Below, piece after piece: positions 12,865-25,800 of a stretch of DNA of 64,000 bases. The notes beneath the pieces are model-generated. The model was not told where the DNA came from. It saw nothing but the letters and a program-made list of their open reading frames with translations, and searched no databases. Position 1 is the stretch's first letter. Each line of letters begins with the position of its first letter. This DNA is from Toxotes chatareus. Lineage: Eukaryota; Chordata; Actinopteri; Toxotidae. Where the stretch lies: contig CM028905.1 of NCBI GenBank assembly GCA_016801885.1, positions 12,180,706 to 12,244,705 on the forward strand, given 5' to 3'. A program made the translations under genes and the position numbers.

Positions 12865-13653
12865 TTACTGTTTAAATACTGATTTGAATTTGGAACATGT
12901 CACTGTGTCGTTGATTAAGCTTTGTAGAAGCATGCGGTGGGCCATGTTCAGTTGACATTCGACAGTGTCCTGAAACAGAATCATTTTGAGAATTTTAATT
13001 TTGAGTGAATAAACAGAACTAAAAATGATATGGTCCATACTTGACATTAAAGAGCATATTCATTTTTAGATGTGGAGTCACTGTGAGTTCATTGAAATTT
13101 AGTTTAGCACTAAAAAGCATGTTCAGTCACATGAGTTACCTTCTTGTTGTACTGATGCAAGAGACGGGATAGTTTTTCTGTTTCATTCTTGTGTTTGTCT
13201 GGGACTGTTTTCAAAGCTTTCTCAGCCAGACAGAAGAACTCTCTCTACACACAGAAAGGCACAGTTAGCAATGGTATACAACAAGCTGGAATTAGAGCAT
13301 GATTAGTTGAGAGAAATCTTCATCTTAAGTAGTTAGTTTACAAGTTCCATGCAAAATGTGGAAATTACATCTACTATGTACCTTGCATGTGACAGGTCCT
13401 CGTTCGTATACCACACGTACACCTGCCCACTTGAATGAGAAGATAAGAATGTCAGTATATTATAAAACAAACAACCCAACTACTTGCAGCTTTGTAGTTT
13501 TCTTACCGAATGATAGGACAGATTCCTTGCTTCTTCGTGAATGCTTTTCATTATATCATGAGTATTGTTACTGTGGTTTCGCATTCCTGTCGGGTAGGCC
13601 ATCGCAACTGTCACCATCATCAGCATAAAAGTTGTAAAATTGAAGTTCTTCAT
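12865..13653 (-). CDS. il4/13a: Interleukin-4/13-like cytokine, four exons
   Basis: Secreted four-helix cytokine of the IL-4/IL-13 family (type-2 immunity, acting through IL-4R/IL-13R-type receptors). Minus-strand coding exons in transcript order: 13507-13653, 13382-13429, 13140-13244, 12865-12969. They total 405 nt, or 134 residues. All introns are GT-AG and phase 0. Exon 1 encodes a signal peptide (MKNFNFTTFMLMMVTVAMA, cleavage probably before Tyr20) and helix A. Exon 2 is exactly 48 bp (16 codons), as is exon 2 of mammalian IL4 as I recall it. Exon 3 begins REFFCLAEKAL, comparable to the FCRAATVL segment of IL-4. Exon 4 holds the last helix and ends SVFKQ. Four cysteines (64, 70, 105, 125) would allow two disulfides. 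Sequons lie at N26, N29, N44, N85 and N120. The tail-to-tail position next to kif3a matches the known teleost il4/13A locus. Exon 2 is the least certain, because a nearby alternative acceptor would break the frame. Confidence 0.87.
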
Positions 13654-13730
13654 GTCTTGGAAAGTGAGTGTGAGCCAGCACTCACAGGTTGAGCTGAAAA
13701 GTTGAGTACCCTACACACACTTACTACTGT

Positions 13731-13765
13731 CTACTTATATTCATTCTACTGACTCAAACCACAGT
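13731..13765 (-). promoter_or_regulatory. il4/13a: il4/13A core promoter: TATA box with AP-1 and RUNX-like sites
   Basis: On the minus strand an ATATAAG TATA box (13731-13740) lies about 80 bp upstream of the ATG. It predicts a transcription start near 13705 and a 5' UTR of about 50 nt. Just upstream are TGAGTCA (13750-13756, perfect AP-1) and TGTGGTT (13757-13763, RUNX core). This compact arrangement suits an inducible T-cell cytokine gene. Binding is inferred from motif match only. Confidence 0.5.
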
Positions 13766-13769
13766 ACCT

Positions 13770-15700
13770 ATACACGTCAGATTAAGCGGAGGAGGAAGAC
13801 ACCAAATAAGGCCAAAAGGTAGTGACTATCAAATGTTCCACCACAGACTAATAGTTATCTGTTACAAAGTCATTACCTGTGAATTTCTTATCAGTGAAAC
13901 TCTCACCAAGAATTGCTGGTCATTATTTTGTATTAACGTCTCATTAATTTTGTCCTAATATGCAAATATAAGAAAAAACAACAGCAACAACAACAAAAAC
14001 CCCACAAGACATAATGACCAAATACTATGATTTCATTCTGGAAAACTGACAAATTCAAATTTAATTAGGGGTGGTTTTATGATGGATGGGTCCTCACAGT
14101 TGATTGTGATATTATGGACCTTCTCCACACCGGACAGTGCAGTGTGTCACTGTGAACCAGCTCGCAGCTGTTAATGTAAATCATTATTATTAGCAACACC
14201 TTTGCTTTTCCTATCACGTCAAAACAAGTACAGTGTGTAGGCACATAGCAGGAAATATTTTGAGTCAAAGCTTTTTAGTTTTATCCCACACATTAGGGGG
14301 AGGAAAATGTGACTGAAAAAAAAAATCCTGATGTTATTCAGTTTCACTCTGACCCCAAAACAACTGCTGTCATCATTTTTTTTTATTCTTAAAAATACTG
14401 AGGAATTATGTTATCAAAATTAAACATATGTGAACGTTTACTTATTTATGTACTTGGCTTACTTAAAAAGCTAAAATATTACTGAAGATAATTTAAGTTA
14501 AAAAAAAGTACTGATGGCTGCCAGTAATCAAACCAATCAGAGTACTGACTTGAAATTGCAGCATATAGCCGACTGTCTGAAGTCGATAACAGAGTTGGAG
14601 AGTGACTATTTTGACTTGTTTTATATGATATAAGTTTTATTTGAGCTTGAGTTCATGTATTTGCATAGAGACTGAGACTTGTGGCTCTCCCCTCAGTCAA
14701 AGCTTGGAAAGAAAAAAAAAACAAACAAACAGTTAAATAACCCAAAGGTGATGCACCTCAGAACTGTCTCGTTAACCATATTATACACATTTATACTCTT
14801 CTACGTGATTTCCTTTTGACAACCCATCCCTCCCCCCACCACCCTGGCGAGGCCTGTCTCCCACTTTGAAAACTTCTGCTCTAACATCTTCATGTCTCCA
14901 GATTTTAAATGTATCATTTCTATTTTGCACTGTTGCAGCACCGACTGAAAAACCTTGAGGAAGAGCCCCATCTTCAGGTAATATGTTGTAACTAATAGCA
15001 TTCACAATAATCACACCAGTGTGATTTATTTAATGAGGTACCCAAGGCCACAATACAAGGAGAGACACTCAATAAAATAATTATATTCTCTGATTTTTGT
15101 GCAGTTAGCAAGATGCAATAAAAAATTAGAAGAAGAGAATGAAAATCTTATGAAATGCATTGCTTAAACCAGCGATTCCCAACCGTTTTGGCTTACAACC
15201 CCTTACACATGAACATATGTATGGTTGGGACTCTCAATTGTCACATTTCAGGTGTTTAATTCCCAAACTTCTCCGGTGGTTTCATTTAGGTAACTGTCTG
15301 AGGCACAAAGAGGGTACGACAGTCCATCATTTCACAGAGAAACTTTATGTCCTGTCCCATTAATCCTCTCACACTCTGCCTAAAGGTAGAATGTGATCTT
15401 TATTGCATAACTGTATAAAAAGTAGTTAAAAGTCTGCCCATTTCATCCAGCTACAACAGGTGTTTACATACAATGATCTTATTCAGCCATTTAAAGTCAG
15501 TCGATGGGTTACTTTTTTTTTCTTGAATAATTGCCTTTAATTGTTGACTTAGATACTGGTGTACTTTTACTTACTGACTTAATTTTAACCCCTTTTTTTT
15601 ACATTCTTCAACCACCCATGTGCCAGTGTTGTTATCTGTTTACCCATCTATGAATATTACATCATGTGGAGGAACTTGTCTTAAGCTGCTCATCTGCTCC
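13770..15700. other. Gap between il4/13A and atrx; no gene seen
   Basis: AT-rich sequence between the divergent 5' ends of il4/13A and atrx. I looked for a second cytokine (IL-13/IL-5-like exons with a signal peptide and phase-0 junctions) on both strands and found none. Open frames here are short and lack homology I can recognise. Simple A runs occur near 14316, 14501 and 14710. Regulatory elements for either gene could lie here. Confidence 0.5.
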
Positions 15701-16898
15701 TCAAGACACAGAAAAAAATGTCCATAATAACAGCTCGGAGAAGAGAAACAAAACAACGCGCCGTTCACTGCCTCCACAAATGAATGAAATCGTTATCCGG
15801 CCAGCTGCATCTTCCTTGTCAGAGAAAGCGACTCCCTCGGTTTACCGACGAATCGGTGGTCTCCGGTGAACCTGTACCACTCAGGGCAGGAGAGCGTCTG
15901 AAGCGCTCAGCCAATGGGAACGCGCACAGGATTTAGGCTAGATGCGCCATTTTACTGCGTCCACAGCCATCCGGCAAGATGGTCCCCTTGCTTTGTCTCC
16001 CCTGACCGGAGTTGTTTCGGTATTCAGTGGCCTTTCTCGCCTCCGTACCATCGAAACTGTGAGAATTGGATTGAACCGTTCCACCAAATAGCAAAACGCG
16101 TCTCTGTCAGTCAAGAAATGACGACGGTGACAAGCAGGTAGGAGCACAATTACATGTGTTTGCTTAGACAAGTCATTTTCACATTGATTACTGTGCTGCC
16201 TTCGCTAGCGGCGAGCCGGGCCATGGGAATCTATTGCCAGTTAGCAAGCTAGGCTAGCCGAGCCGTAGCAATTAGCGGCGCAGCCGGCAACATTCAAGTT
16301 CGTACACACGCACATTCAGGTGTACACATGCGTATTCCTGGATGTTTGTCAGAGTCATTAAAATTAAAAAATGCGCTTCAGTGTAAAAACGCAGTCACCG
16401 GCTCTGCGCTGTACCAAGCTAAACCTAGCCCCGCTATTTTGGATGTTGCTAGGAAGTGCCAGGCTGCAGTTATCGCTTTGGTGCGCGCCACGGGATCGTC
16501 AGAGGCAGGAAGGCCTGTGCCTGCATTTTTCGGTGCATGCCCATGCACTGGACCCTGCATGCACTGCCCAGATTGCGAGGTTGCCAGAGCAACGTGGAGC
16601 AGTGAAAAGGGAGTAGTTTAGTTTAGCGTTAACGGCTAGTGCTGCCAATGTTAGCAAGCCTCAACTTGGCATCTCCGACAGTCAGGAGTTCATGTGTTGT
16701 CAAAACAGGGGAAGGCTGCGCTGAGGAGACAAAGCTGCAAATGCAGAAGCGTGAGCTGCTTTTTTAGGCGAGTGGGCTCTGATTTATTTATTTTTTTTGG
16801 TGAGCGACACTGGATTTTGGACTTATTTCAGGCCTGTTTGCTGTTGGCAGGACTGAGTGAAAGCTGAACACAGCTCATAGCGATCTAATCAGCACATT
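15700..16898 (+). promoter_or_regulatory. atrx: atrx CpG-rich promoter and 5' untranslated region
   Basis: CpG density rises sharply here compared with the AT-rich sequence on both sides (for example around 15755-15960 and 16200-16500), as at housekeeping promoters. An early ATG at 16118 is followed by 20 nt and a GT donor at 16138. A plausible acceptor (TTATTTCAG, ending 16831) would splice it to an exon carrying the in-frame start at 16899. Through that join the early ATG reads only 14 codons before TGA, so it behaves as an upstream open reading frame rather than the ATRX start. The transcription start is not resolved. Confidence 0.55.
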
Positions 16899-19800
16899 AT
16901 GATGACGCAAAACGGCAAAATAAACAGCGGTGGCTCGGCTGCGAATAAATGCGTGTACAAACAAGCAGGTATCGCGTTGTTTAGGTTCGAGGAACGTATA
17001 ATAACACACATGCAGGGGTCGTCATGTTTATTAGCGATGTCTTTAGAGAAACTAAAGCCACTTTTGTTGTTGTCTTTCTGAGAGATTCAAAGGAAAAACC
17101 CAAACATTGTCTGTAACCTTGGACATTGCCGGTAACTGTCTGGGGAAAAACATGTCCACTCTGTCCCTCTAGGACATAAATCTGTATAATCATAGTTGCT
17201 AATCATTTTGAACATATTTTATAAATGTAGCAGACGCTTATATATTTTTTCTTTGTTGTGAAAATGCAAAAATATGTATAATTAAATATTATTTGTAATA
17301 TTATAGTGTATTATGTAATAAAATTTAAAAGTGGGATTCATTGTCCGTACTGCTGCTGCTTCTGTTTTCTTTTCTTTTGGTGGCGTATTACATGTGTTTC
17401 TAAGTATGTAAGTAATTCTTTCTTGTCCTTCAGTAGCAGAGTTGAGCTTTGAGTCTTGTACCAGGCCACCTTGTAAAAAAGCGCATTAAATCTTTTGAAA
17501 AAGTCTCTTATACATTCAGCTGAAACGAAATAATGATATACCTAAACTTCAGCACTTATTATGGAACTACAGAAACAGTGAAACTGTTGTGGCTCTGATC
17601 AGTACCTCGACAATAAAAGCACAGCATGGTTGCTTTCGGTCTTGCATGGTAACAATGATTGCATGTAGATACGTCTTCATTTCTATATTATTATTATTAC
17701 TGATGATGATGATGATATAATAATAATAATAATATTTACAGAATCTAATCTCTATAATTCAGGTACAACATGGTAAAAAAATTAATTTAGCAATATGTCC
17801 ATCAGGAAAAAAATCTCCATGTGTCTCTCCAGGTAATACGAGTCTGGCTTCTTCTGAATCAAACTTAGACCAAATGGCAGAAAAAGCAGAGGAGGTAAGT
17901 ATACTTCCTCTAGGTTAGTCAAATGTGTTTTTACCTCCGTGTTGACTACTAGAGAAAGAAACTAGTCCTAAAGGCACATATTTTACTGTGTTATGTATTT
18001 TGTTGTATTAAATAAATCTTGAATCCTCCTCAGCCTGGTAGCTCAACAGAAAATATGAAGCCCTCCTCTTCTCGCAACAAGAGGTGAGAGGCAGTTTTCT
18101 TAAACGTGGCATTTATTGTTTTGTTTTTTGCAATTATATACTCTTAGATCATTTCTCACAGACATAGCTTAAATATTTAAAATTCTTGTGCTAACACATT
18201 TCAGGAAGCCCTCTACTGCAGCTAAGCACACTGGACTGAATGAATCTGACGCCTCAGCCGAGAGTGAAAATGAAGGTGCCACCTCTGACAATCCATCAGA
18301 CAGTAACACAGGCAGCACATCTAAAGGTATGAACTACGGAGGTGCTTGTTGGTCGTGATCAGGATGTCATTGGTGCTGACTTTGTGAGACATTTTTGCTC
18401 TTTCTTTCTTTAGGCACTTTAGTGATGAGGCCAGCTGGGAATGAAAATAAAGGCGCCATGAAACTCAGAGTGGATTTCAAACAGAAAAATACAGGTAATT
18501 TCAGTTCATTATATGGAAACCCATACATTTGTTTGGTGCGTTTCTGTTCACAAGTGTGCCTTTGTAGAATGTGAATGTAAGTGAATTGTGTAGCCTAATA
18601 AATCGTTTAGTGTGTGAGGGGGAAGAAAAAATGAGAGGGAGAAAGTGACAGTTACTAATTTCTTCTCTCTTCATGACAGATGATACCCTGCAGAAGAAGG
18701 TAACCTGCACCGCCTGCGGAAAACAAGTAAACCAGTTTCAGCGCAACTCTGTGTATGAGCATCCTGCCCTCAAAGTACTTATTTGCAAGGTAGGAAAGTT
18801 CAATGTTCTCAGCCATTACAAAGGCCCCCCCCCCCCAACAACATTTTGCACTCTTTCCATCATTTAATAGTGATCACAGTATTTCCTTTTCCTGTAGCCG
18901 TGCTATAAGTATTACACAAGTGATGACATCAGCAGAGACTCTGATGGAATGGATGAGCAGTGCAGGTACGAAGTTTTGCACAAGACCAACAAAACCATAT
19001 GGTCGATTTGTTAAAGTGACCATAGAAGTAAGAAAATATGAACTCTAACATCAGCCAGGCATCTTAAAAATGAGCACAGTGGTTCTTGCATGACATGGAA
19101 CAAACACGAAAACCCGTTTGTTTTTTATTTTGTGTTGAAAATGTATGACACGTGGCTAAAGCTTTGAAGGCCCCTTTGTGAGTAACATTTTAGTAAATGC
19201 ATAGGGAATTATTTCTGACCCTTCTGTTCATTGTTCTCTGTTTCCTTCAAATGAGCCTTTTTGTTTCAGATGTAGATTTAGGCTCGATCTTTACCCCATA
19301 GTAAAAGCACAACAATAAATAACTTATCCCACAGTATACTAATCACTAAGTTATGTAAAGAGTGTTTTTTTTTCAGTAGTCTAATCACCTGAGGGTAAAA
19401 ACTGTCTTTAATATCGGTGGTCTTAGCTATTTAAGAAGATATTATTTGCTTCATGGCCTAAAACTCTGTTGAACTTTTCCTGCTCAGGTGGTGTGCTGAA
19501 GGAGGCAAACTCATCTGCTGTGACTACTGTAACAACGCCTTCTGCAAGAAGTGCATTCTGCGCAACCTGGGCAGGAAGGAGCTGTCAGCCATTACTGATG
19601 AGAACTCAAAGTGGCACTGCTACATCTGTAGGTCGGAGCCCCTCCAGGATCTGGTCTCCAAATGTCACAGTATCATGGAAAAACAAGAACTTGTGCAACT
19701 CAAGCAACGGAAAATGGAAAAAACAGAGGAACGGGAGAGCAAGAGACACAAGAAAAAAGCAGTCAAAGAGCACAAAGCAGTTGTCAATGGCAAAGAACAC

Positions 19801-22800
19801 ACTGAAGGCTCAGGGACCATGACGTTTTCCTACAAAAAACTGCAGGTACCCAAAGAACTTCTAAAGAAAGCAAAAAAGCTTGTTGAAACTACAACTGGTC
19901 TCAACAACACATTCATCCAGTTCATACAGCAGGAAGCAGAGGAGCAGGGAGATAAATCTATCAGGTGTCGGCATTTGAAAGCCTTCAAGGCTGTGCTTGC
20001 TGATTTGAAGAAAGCCCACAGTGCTTTGGAGGCAGCTTTGGAGCCGGAGTTTAGAAACATGGAGTTGCCGAACGGTAATGAAGGACAGCGTGTTGTGAAA
20101 AAGACCACTAGTGTTTTGGCCCCTGTCGAAAACGACCATGTGGATGCCATGGCAGACGCAGTCGACGAGGAGGACGCAGTTGAGAAGACAGATAAGAAGG
20201 AGCAAAATGAGCAGATGGTGGACGACGATCAAGTTTCAAATGAGACTGAAATAAAAAACAGCCAAACAGAAACTGATGTAACCAAAAAGACAAATAAAAC
20301 CGAAGTCTGTGATGGTGGGCTCGTGTCAGCTGGTGAAATGTCCTTAGATCACGACATCATGTCTGTGCCACCTTCGGTTCCCGAAGAACTTTTTCAGATG
20401 GTGGAGAGTCTTGCGGATTCCACCATGCTCTCACAGACGGACACAGATTCGGTCACAGGCACTGATGAAAGGTCAAATGGAAACTCAGCAGACTCTCAGC
20501 TCCCCCAGCCCAAGGTGAAGAACCTCATAGTCAAACTGACTCCTGTGCCGGTTGTGACGACATGTGGGTCAAGGTCCTCCAGGTCCAAAACCAGAGAAAG
20601 GGATGAAGAGACACAGAAAATGTGCAAAAACGAAAAATGTGAGGAGGACAATGATGCTGCTACCGATACAGTAGACAGGGCAGGCAGCCCACCACCCAGC
20701 CGTCGCTCTAGCAGAGTGAAGACCACTCCCTTGAGGAAGCAGACTGAGATTAAGGACAAAGAAGAGTCCTCTGAGTCAGAGTCAGAGGAAGACAGCAAGA
20801 GCAAGGCCAAATCCGCCAAGAAATCCAGTAATGCCAAAAAAGAGGACGGGAAGCAGAGAAAGGATTCAGAGGGAAAGATGGCAAACTCTGACTCGGATGA
20901 AATTCCTCAGGTCCTGCTAGAAAAAGCGGCAGAGGGCCACAGCACAGATGAGGAACAGGAAAGCACAAGTGCTAAAAAGTGTTTATTCAAATTAAACAAC
21001 ACGTCCACACAGGGGGGGGACAAAGCTTCCAAACGTAAAAGGAAGTCTGAAAGCTCAGATTCGGACATGGAGAACAGAAGTAAAAAGACTTCCAAGAAGA
21101 AGAAACAAAACAGCTCAGACTCCTCCGGCTCTGAGCAGGAGAAGGAGGTGAAGGGTAAAGTGGGCACAGCGAAGAGGCGATCTAGCCGCACAAAGAAGCA
21201 CGACGAGGCGAAAAAGGACGACAGAGACTCACCGGATGGGAAGCCGGCCGAGTGCAAAAGGTCTTATGAAAAGAAGTGCAAGGGAAGGAGCCCCAAAGTG
21301 GCCTCCAAGCTGCAGTCGTCTTCCAGTGAGGACGAGGAGGAGCAACAGGCTGAAGGTGGCTCTGGAGAGGACAGCGACGAGCAAAAAATCAAACCCATTG
21401 TGGACGATAACGTGGAGGGAGGCAGCAGACCTTTCCATCAGTCCTCAGGTAATTTGTTCTAGAAGAGCGGAATGTTTGGTGGCGCTCAGCTCAGGATCTG
21501 GCTAAATATGGCACAGTTGAGCAAACCTGACTTTTAAGTTTAAATGTTATTTGGAAAAGGTTGACCTTTTGGGAACTGTGCTTTGTTGCTGGGAGTCATG
21601 TGAGAAAAAGTTCACCCACAAATCATGTTATGTCGAACTGTTCGTTTTATGACTTGCGTCCTCCTCCGCTAACTGTTTGTGTGCTGTTTTGTTGTGTAGG
21701 AGACGAAGCGGACGACAAAGACAAAGTGTCTCGGGTTTGTGAAGATGATGATGACGACGACGATCCAGAAAACAGGTACGTGCTTAAGTAACAAATTGCA
21801 AAGATCCTCGACTGGGGATAAAGACAGTCAACAAGGATGGATCTTTTTTTTCTGACTTTTTTTTCCCCACTGCAATGCATCTGTATTTTTGCCCAATAGT
21901 GTCCATAGCAATGCAAGAGTATCCTGCCTGTGTTACCATCAGTTATCCATTCACAAGCCCCAAAGAGAAACTGATATCACGTTACTGTAACATCACAGAG
22001 GTAAATTGTTGTCTAGAGTAAATTGCACGAGCAGAAAACCACTTTCTTTGTTTTTGTAAGTAAATATTACTTTTTCAGTTCTAGTTAGATAAAGGCAAAT
22101 CACTCATTTGTTAACAAATCACATAATTTATGAAAGGAGTCATTTAAAATGTGTCTAATTTTTGAATTTAAACATAAGTGTTTCCACAGACTTTTCTGTC
22201 ATTAAAGTAATTTCATACAAGCAGATTTTTATGATGTGATTAATGTGAACCCGTCTTCCCCTTTGCTCTGTGTTTTCCTTTCTTCTGAAGGATTGCAAAG
22301 AAAATGCTTCTCGCCCAAATAAAATCCAACTATTCTTCGGGAACAGAGAGCTCTTCAGATAATGAAGAAGCAGATAAAGATGGAAAGTCCTCCATCAAAG
22401 TTAAAAAAGAGGATGAAGAAGAAGAAGAAGAAGAGCAGCAGCAAGGTAGCATACATTTGCTAAATATAGCCGTTTCTTGTCAGATAAGCCTCTTTTATTG
22501 CATTTTGTCCTAAACGATTTGTTTCTCTCCTTGAAGGCGATGAGGATTCAGAAGATTCAGGTTCTGATGTCGAGGTGAAGAAGCGTGGCCGACGCCACAA
22601 ATTGCTTCGCCATAAACTCTCGCTGAGTGAGGGTGAATCAGGAGACGAGAATGATTCCAGTAAAGAGAAGAAGGGCAAGGCGGGCAAGAAGAAGTCAGGG
22701 CGGAAAGGTTTATTCTGATTTTTTTTTTTTTTAATTCACTGTGTGTTCTTTCAAACAATATGGGTACAAATACTCTGACCTCTGTGAGACTGGCAAATGA

Positions 22801-25800
22801 CTTTTGTTTTTCTTTTCTGTGTCCTTCTGTCAGTGGACAGCGACGACTCTGCGGACTCAGACTTTGAGAAGTCAGAGGCCAGTGAGGAGTCAGGGATAAG
22901 CGAGGAAGTTAGTGAATCAGATAACGAGGGGAAGTGTCGAAAGACGAGGTAAGACGCTCGAAGAAGAACTCCATCCAATCGATTGCGGTGATTTATTTCA
23001 CCCCCAAATCGACCTGGAGCGATCTCTCCTGCTCTTGCTGAGACAGTGTCTGCTTTGTTTCCAGAGCTGCGAAGAAGAAGGATGAGGAGAAACAGAGAAG
23101 CTACAAGCAGAAGAAGAAGCGACGCCGGATCAAAGTTCAGGATTCCTCTTCCAGCAATGAGAAGGTGTTTAAAATGCAGTACACTTGGTAGTAGACTTGA
23201 ACTGTCCCAGAGTTTCGCTTTTTTTCGTGGCAGGATTTTTGCCAGGTGGAGGAGATGGCCCCAAACAACGTTTACAAGTCAAGTCATGCATGGCACATAA
23301 AATGTTATTTGAACTTACCCCTGGAGTGTGTTTTGAAAATTATTGAGGGCACAAATTAATCATAGGGTTGCATGGCTACTGATCATAGGAGGGGAAATTT
23401 TATCCCAAGGGCTAAAGATCAGAGGGCTGAATTTAATGTTCCTTTCCGCAGAGTGGAGAGGAAGATGATGATGATCAAGATGGAGACGGGCGAAAGGGAC
23501 GCAAGAAGATCCGCAAAATCCTGAAGGACGACAAGCTGCGGACAGAGACGAGAGATGCTCTGAAGGAAGAGGAGGAGAGGAGGAAACGTATAGCTGACAG
23601 AGAGGCGCTCAGGGAGAAACTTCGAGAGGTAAAAAATGAGAAGTCCTGCTGTTAATCTGAACTGTTCGCTGAATTCTCTGAGCTGGTAAATTCACTGGGG
23701 TTGGGTAAAGCTCCAGATGCAAGATAAAAATGTTCAGGACCTCATTCAATGCTGTAATAAAATCTCTGGGGTTTTCCTCCAAGAAATTAGTTGTTGGAGG
23801 AGGTAATTCGTAGAACTGTAAAGTGTAGATTAGAGCTGCAACGATTAGTCTATTGACAGGATCTGCAGCAATTATGATAATTCATCGCATGAAAAGCCTC
23901 TTTTCATGCAAAAATGTAAATCTCTGGTTCCAGTTTCTCAAATGGGATGGTTTGCTGCTTTTCTTTGTGTTGTGTGATTGCAAACTAAATATTTTTACTT
24001 GTTGGTTGTTAAAAAAAAACAAGCTGAAACAAGCTAAAGATGCAATTTTGGGCTCTAGGGAGTTGTGATTGTAAAAGTATGTTGAGTTTGCCACTATTTT
24101 ATTGGATGAAATAATGAATTGGAAAAAAAAATAACAGAAGAATACTTTACAATCAAATTAGCTCTACTAGCAGCCCTAGCATATATGGATAAGACATGAG
24201 CAGTGTTAGTTAGGGAGACTGACAGCAGCCCAACCTGCTGCTGATTGCACACACTGTCAGATCAGACAGGAGAATCTACTCCAGGCTTTGATTGAAGTCC
24301 ACAATGTCTTAAGATTCTCAGTCATCCAGGTCATGACTGTCCAAGAAGAGTTGAATTGAGCACAAGTGGACTTGGTTGTAGATCTTGTCGTCTTCAGGAA
24401 TGTCCATACTTTTTGTGATTGGAGTACGTTGTCAGAGGCCTCCACTCAGTATGTGCATGACAGCTTAAGCGTGGTGTGGCTGTAAAATGACAACATAATT
24501 AACTGTTGTGATTTTACTGAAAATATCTTTTCTTAGAGGCAGAGTTAGAGCATGTCTGCCGTTTTCCTCACAGTGCTCAGGATGTTTGCAGGGAGAATGA
24601 AGGATAACCAAGCAGCAATAAGTCTCATTTACCTTTCTTCACCTTAAATCTATAAATGCATTCTGGGCAGACAGATAAGCTACATGGCATATGATAAAAC
24701 TGTGTACACCCCTGGTCAGTATCGCTAAAATGTTAAGCACTCATGCACACTCCCACCTGCATGTTTCACATGTCGCCGCTGTGCAGTCAGTGTTGTAGTC
24801 CTGACCAGGTCCAGGAGTGTGCTGCCAGAATTCATCAGGGCTTCTTGAATCATTTAACATTTAGTGATATTGCACAGGGTTGTACTCAGTTTTGTTGTAT
24901 CCTGTAGCTGACAGGCAGCTCTGCTGAGTGACAGTCTGAACAATGATCCATTAAACACGTGGGCTTTACTGTGGGAAATTGTGTGGCTTTTTTCTTAAAG
25001 ATGCCTCTGTTCCTCACCCCAATGAATATCTGTTGGAAAGCTTGCACTGAAAGTTTCATTTCATCAATATACATTTCATGTGTGGTGTTTATTTTTGTGT
25101 ATAATGACGCAGCTAGTAGTGATGATATACTACCAGCATTCTTGCACTAATCACACTGTCACAAACACATTGGAGTTAGGTTCTGGCATTTGTGCTTGAC
25201 TGTACTTTCAAAATGAATCTCACAGCTTTTCTCGTAACTCCCCTCTCCCTGCCTCCGATTCCTTCTTCAGGTGATTGTGGTGAAGGAGTCTTCCCAGGTG
25301 ACGTGTCCCATCACTACCAAGCTGGTGCTGGATGAGGACGAGGAGACCAAGGAGCCGCTGGTCCAGGTGCACAAGAACCTCGTCACAAAGCTCAAACCTC
25401 ACCAGGTCGACGGTAAGGATGAAGTGAATCCAGTCCTGAGAAACTGAACTGAAGGCTGAACAGCAGCATTAGCCAAGATTCTGTGGACTTACCCTGTATT
25501 TGTGTTTTGTTTCAGGGGTGCAGTTCATGTGGGACTGCTGCTGTGAATCTGTGAAGAAGATCGAGAAGTCTCCTGGCTCCGGCTGCATCCTCGCCCACTG
25601 TATGGGCTTGGGAAAAACTCTGCAGGTAAACATGAGAGAGCAGCATGTTTTTCTGGGGGAAAATCACATGATGCACAGTATGAAACAAAGAAGGACACTT
25701 AAGTTGTACGTGATACAAACCCCACACTTAGATGCGTGTGTCTTAGATGTATATAGATGCATAGTTTTGATGGTTTATATTGACAAAAATCAGGCAAAAT

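Noticed and set aside
13770..15700. Possible second type-2 cytokine (IL-13- or IL-5-like) next to il4/13A
   Set aside because: No signal-peptide exon with a following phase-0 donor, and no cysteine-bearing helix exon, was found on either strand.
15666..15869. 67-codon open frame just upstream of atrx
   Set aside because: It falls in the CpG-rich promoter approach, shows no recognisable domain and joins to no exon in phase.
16118..16137. ATG plus 20 nt resembling mammalian ATRX exon 1 as the true start
   Set aside because: Splicing to any acceptor I could find gives an early stop and is out of phase with the exon at 17833. I kept 16899 as start and reported this as a finding.
16328..16621. 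97-codon Cys-containing open frame
   Set aside because: Its length is explained by high GC in the promoter region. There is no homology and no conserved cysteine spacing.
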